Shown: one piece after another, positions 63,523 through 64,000 of the stretch
How positions within the stretch are numbered: position 1 is the stretch's first letter
Layout: every line of letters starts with the position of its first letter
NCBI GenBank assembly: GCA_900314715.1
Contig: OMWI01000001.1
Span: 62,001 to 126,000 of the forward strand
Length of the DNA: 64,000 nt
Direction: 5' to 3'
Source of the DNA: an uncultured Prevotellaceae bacterium
GTDB lineage: Bacteria; Bacteroidota; Bacteroidia; Bacteroidales; Bacteroidaceae
Translations under genes and position numbers: made by a program
The notes under the pieces: generated by a model
What the model saw: only the letters and a program-made list of their open reading frames with translations
Databases searched by the model: none
Told to the model about the DNA's origin: nothing

Positions 63523-64000
63523 AGAAGAATATTCCTATACTAAAATACAATGACCTCAAGTATCTCATGGCACTTGACAGTAGTGACCCCTTTGATGGGA
63601 TAATCATAGATGACGCCTCTCTTTCCGTCATGCTCAGAATAGAGCAGACCATGCAGCGGCTTCATCCTATGGGCGACGATAACATCCGCTGGATATGGAT
63701 AGAGATTAAGGCACCAGGCAAGCGTTATCGTACAGAAGACGCAGACCAGAACGGCAACTATTGGTATGAGCTTAGCACAGCTCATTATAAGGACTTCCAT
63801 TATATGGTTCTCCGAAATCGTAGCTGGGGGTGGATTGGCCTACAAAGTGCAGATCACATCGGCGCAGAACGTAAACCAAATCCTGTCTATGGCAATGTAG
63901 AAAAGCCGCTCTTGTTGCTTGAGAAATATGTAACTGCGATGGTTGATTGGATATGTGAGGATGCTGATAGTTATAATGCCTATGTCGAGAAATACCTCCC
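63519..64000 (+). CDS. Unknown protein, cut by the window end
   Basis: ATG 63519 overlaps the metallophosphoesterase stop by 4 bp, and the frame is open for 160 codons to the window end. It opens MKKNIPILKYNDLKYLMALD and contains RWIWIEIKAPGKRYRTEDAD, YWYELSTAHYKDFHYMVLRN and LLLLEKYVTAMVDWICEDAD. Trp/Tyr-rich, no recognised family. Coupling to the phosphoesterase suggests a functional pair. Confidence 0.75.
   Translation, partial: MKKNIPILKYNDLKYLMALDSSDPFDGIIIDDASLSVMLRIEQTMQRLHPMGDDNIRWIWIEIKAPGKRYRTEDADQNGNYWYELSTAHYKDFHYMVLRNRSWGWIGLQSADHIGAERKPNPVYGNVEKPLLLLEKYVTAMVDWICEDADSYNAYVEKYL

Overview
The window looks like chromosome from a member of the Bacteroidales, most likely Prevotella or a close relative. 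Evidence: MutS, ParE, YchF, PolA, MnmG and the three-subunit succinate dehydrogenase/fumarate reductase read as Bacteroidetes proteins. Promoters follow the Bacteroidetes pattern TTTG-N19-TAnnTTTG and there are no obvious Shine-Dalgarno sites. Many secreted proteins end in a short G-Q/R-R-V...KG-Y tail typical of Prevotella surface proteins.

Layout. 1-6.4 kb: two tandem secreted rhamnogalacturonan-lyase-like genes (PL11) ending in dockerin-like repeats; the first is cut by the window edge. 6.6-15.5 kb: mutS, lgt, ychF, a REP-associated transposase (RAYT) with REP hairpins in and beside it, and polA. 15.5-22.7 kb: a polyprenyl synthase facing the block mnmG-apt-uvrC-dtd-mazG-like-deoC, with two parS-like palindromes around apt. 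23.1-26.8 kb: the frdCAB (sdhCAB) operon, whose cytochrome b subunit carries a 25-cysteine metallothionein-like tail. 26.9-29.2 kb: a structured leader/ncRNA with a terminator, a small membrane protein, an orphan HigA-type regulator and a repeat island. 29.2-42.5 kb: acetyltransferase, LD-carboxypeptidase, lipoprotein/solenoid pair, DUF3237, AlkD-like glycosylase, CE1 esterase, CE8 pectinesterase, a secreted protein, a methyltransferase and OmpA. 42.6-49.4 kb: GNAT, parE, ctp-type protease, ybeY, coaD, ruvB. 49.5-59.7 kb: three very large secreted proteins (BNR/LamG and two multi-domain CBM-like proteins). 59.7-64 kb: a second repeat island, a CAU tRNA, a structured RNA with a consensus promoter, and an accessory run of small unknown genes with a metallophosphoesterase, the last one cut by the window end.

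Functionally the window mixes housekeeping genes (DNA repair and replication, tRNA modification, respiration) with dispersed pectin-degradation genes: PL11 lyases, pectinesterase, a CE1 esterase and possibly the BNR protein. No SusC/SusD pair is present. The most unusual content is non-coding: (i) two ~390-bp palindromic elements built of 12-bp GACCTCATGTAA-type units, in opposite orientation 31 kb apart; (ii) five intergenic arrays with an exact 22-bp period, each unit an interrupted palindrome, but with different sequence in each array; (iii) four intergenic arrays with a 9-bp period. All coordinates and structures were read by eye; no search or folding program was run.
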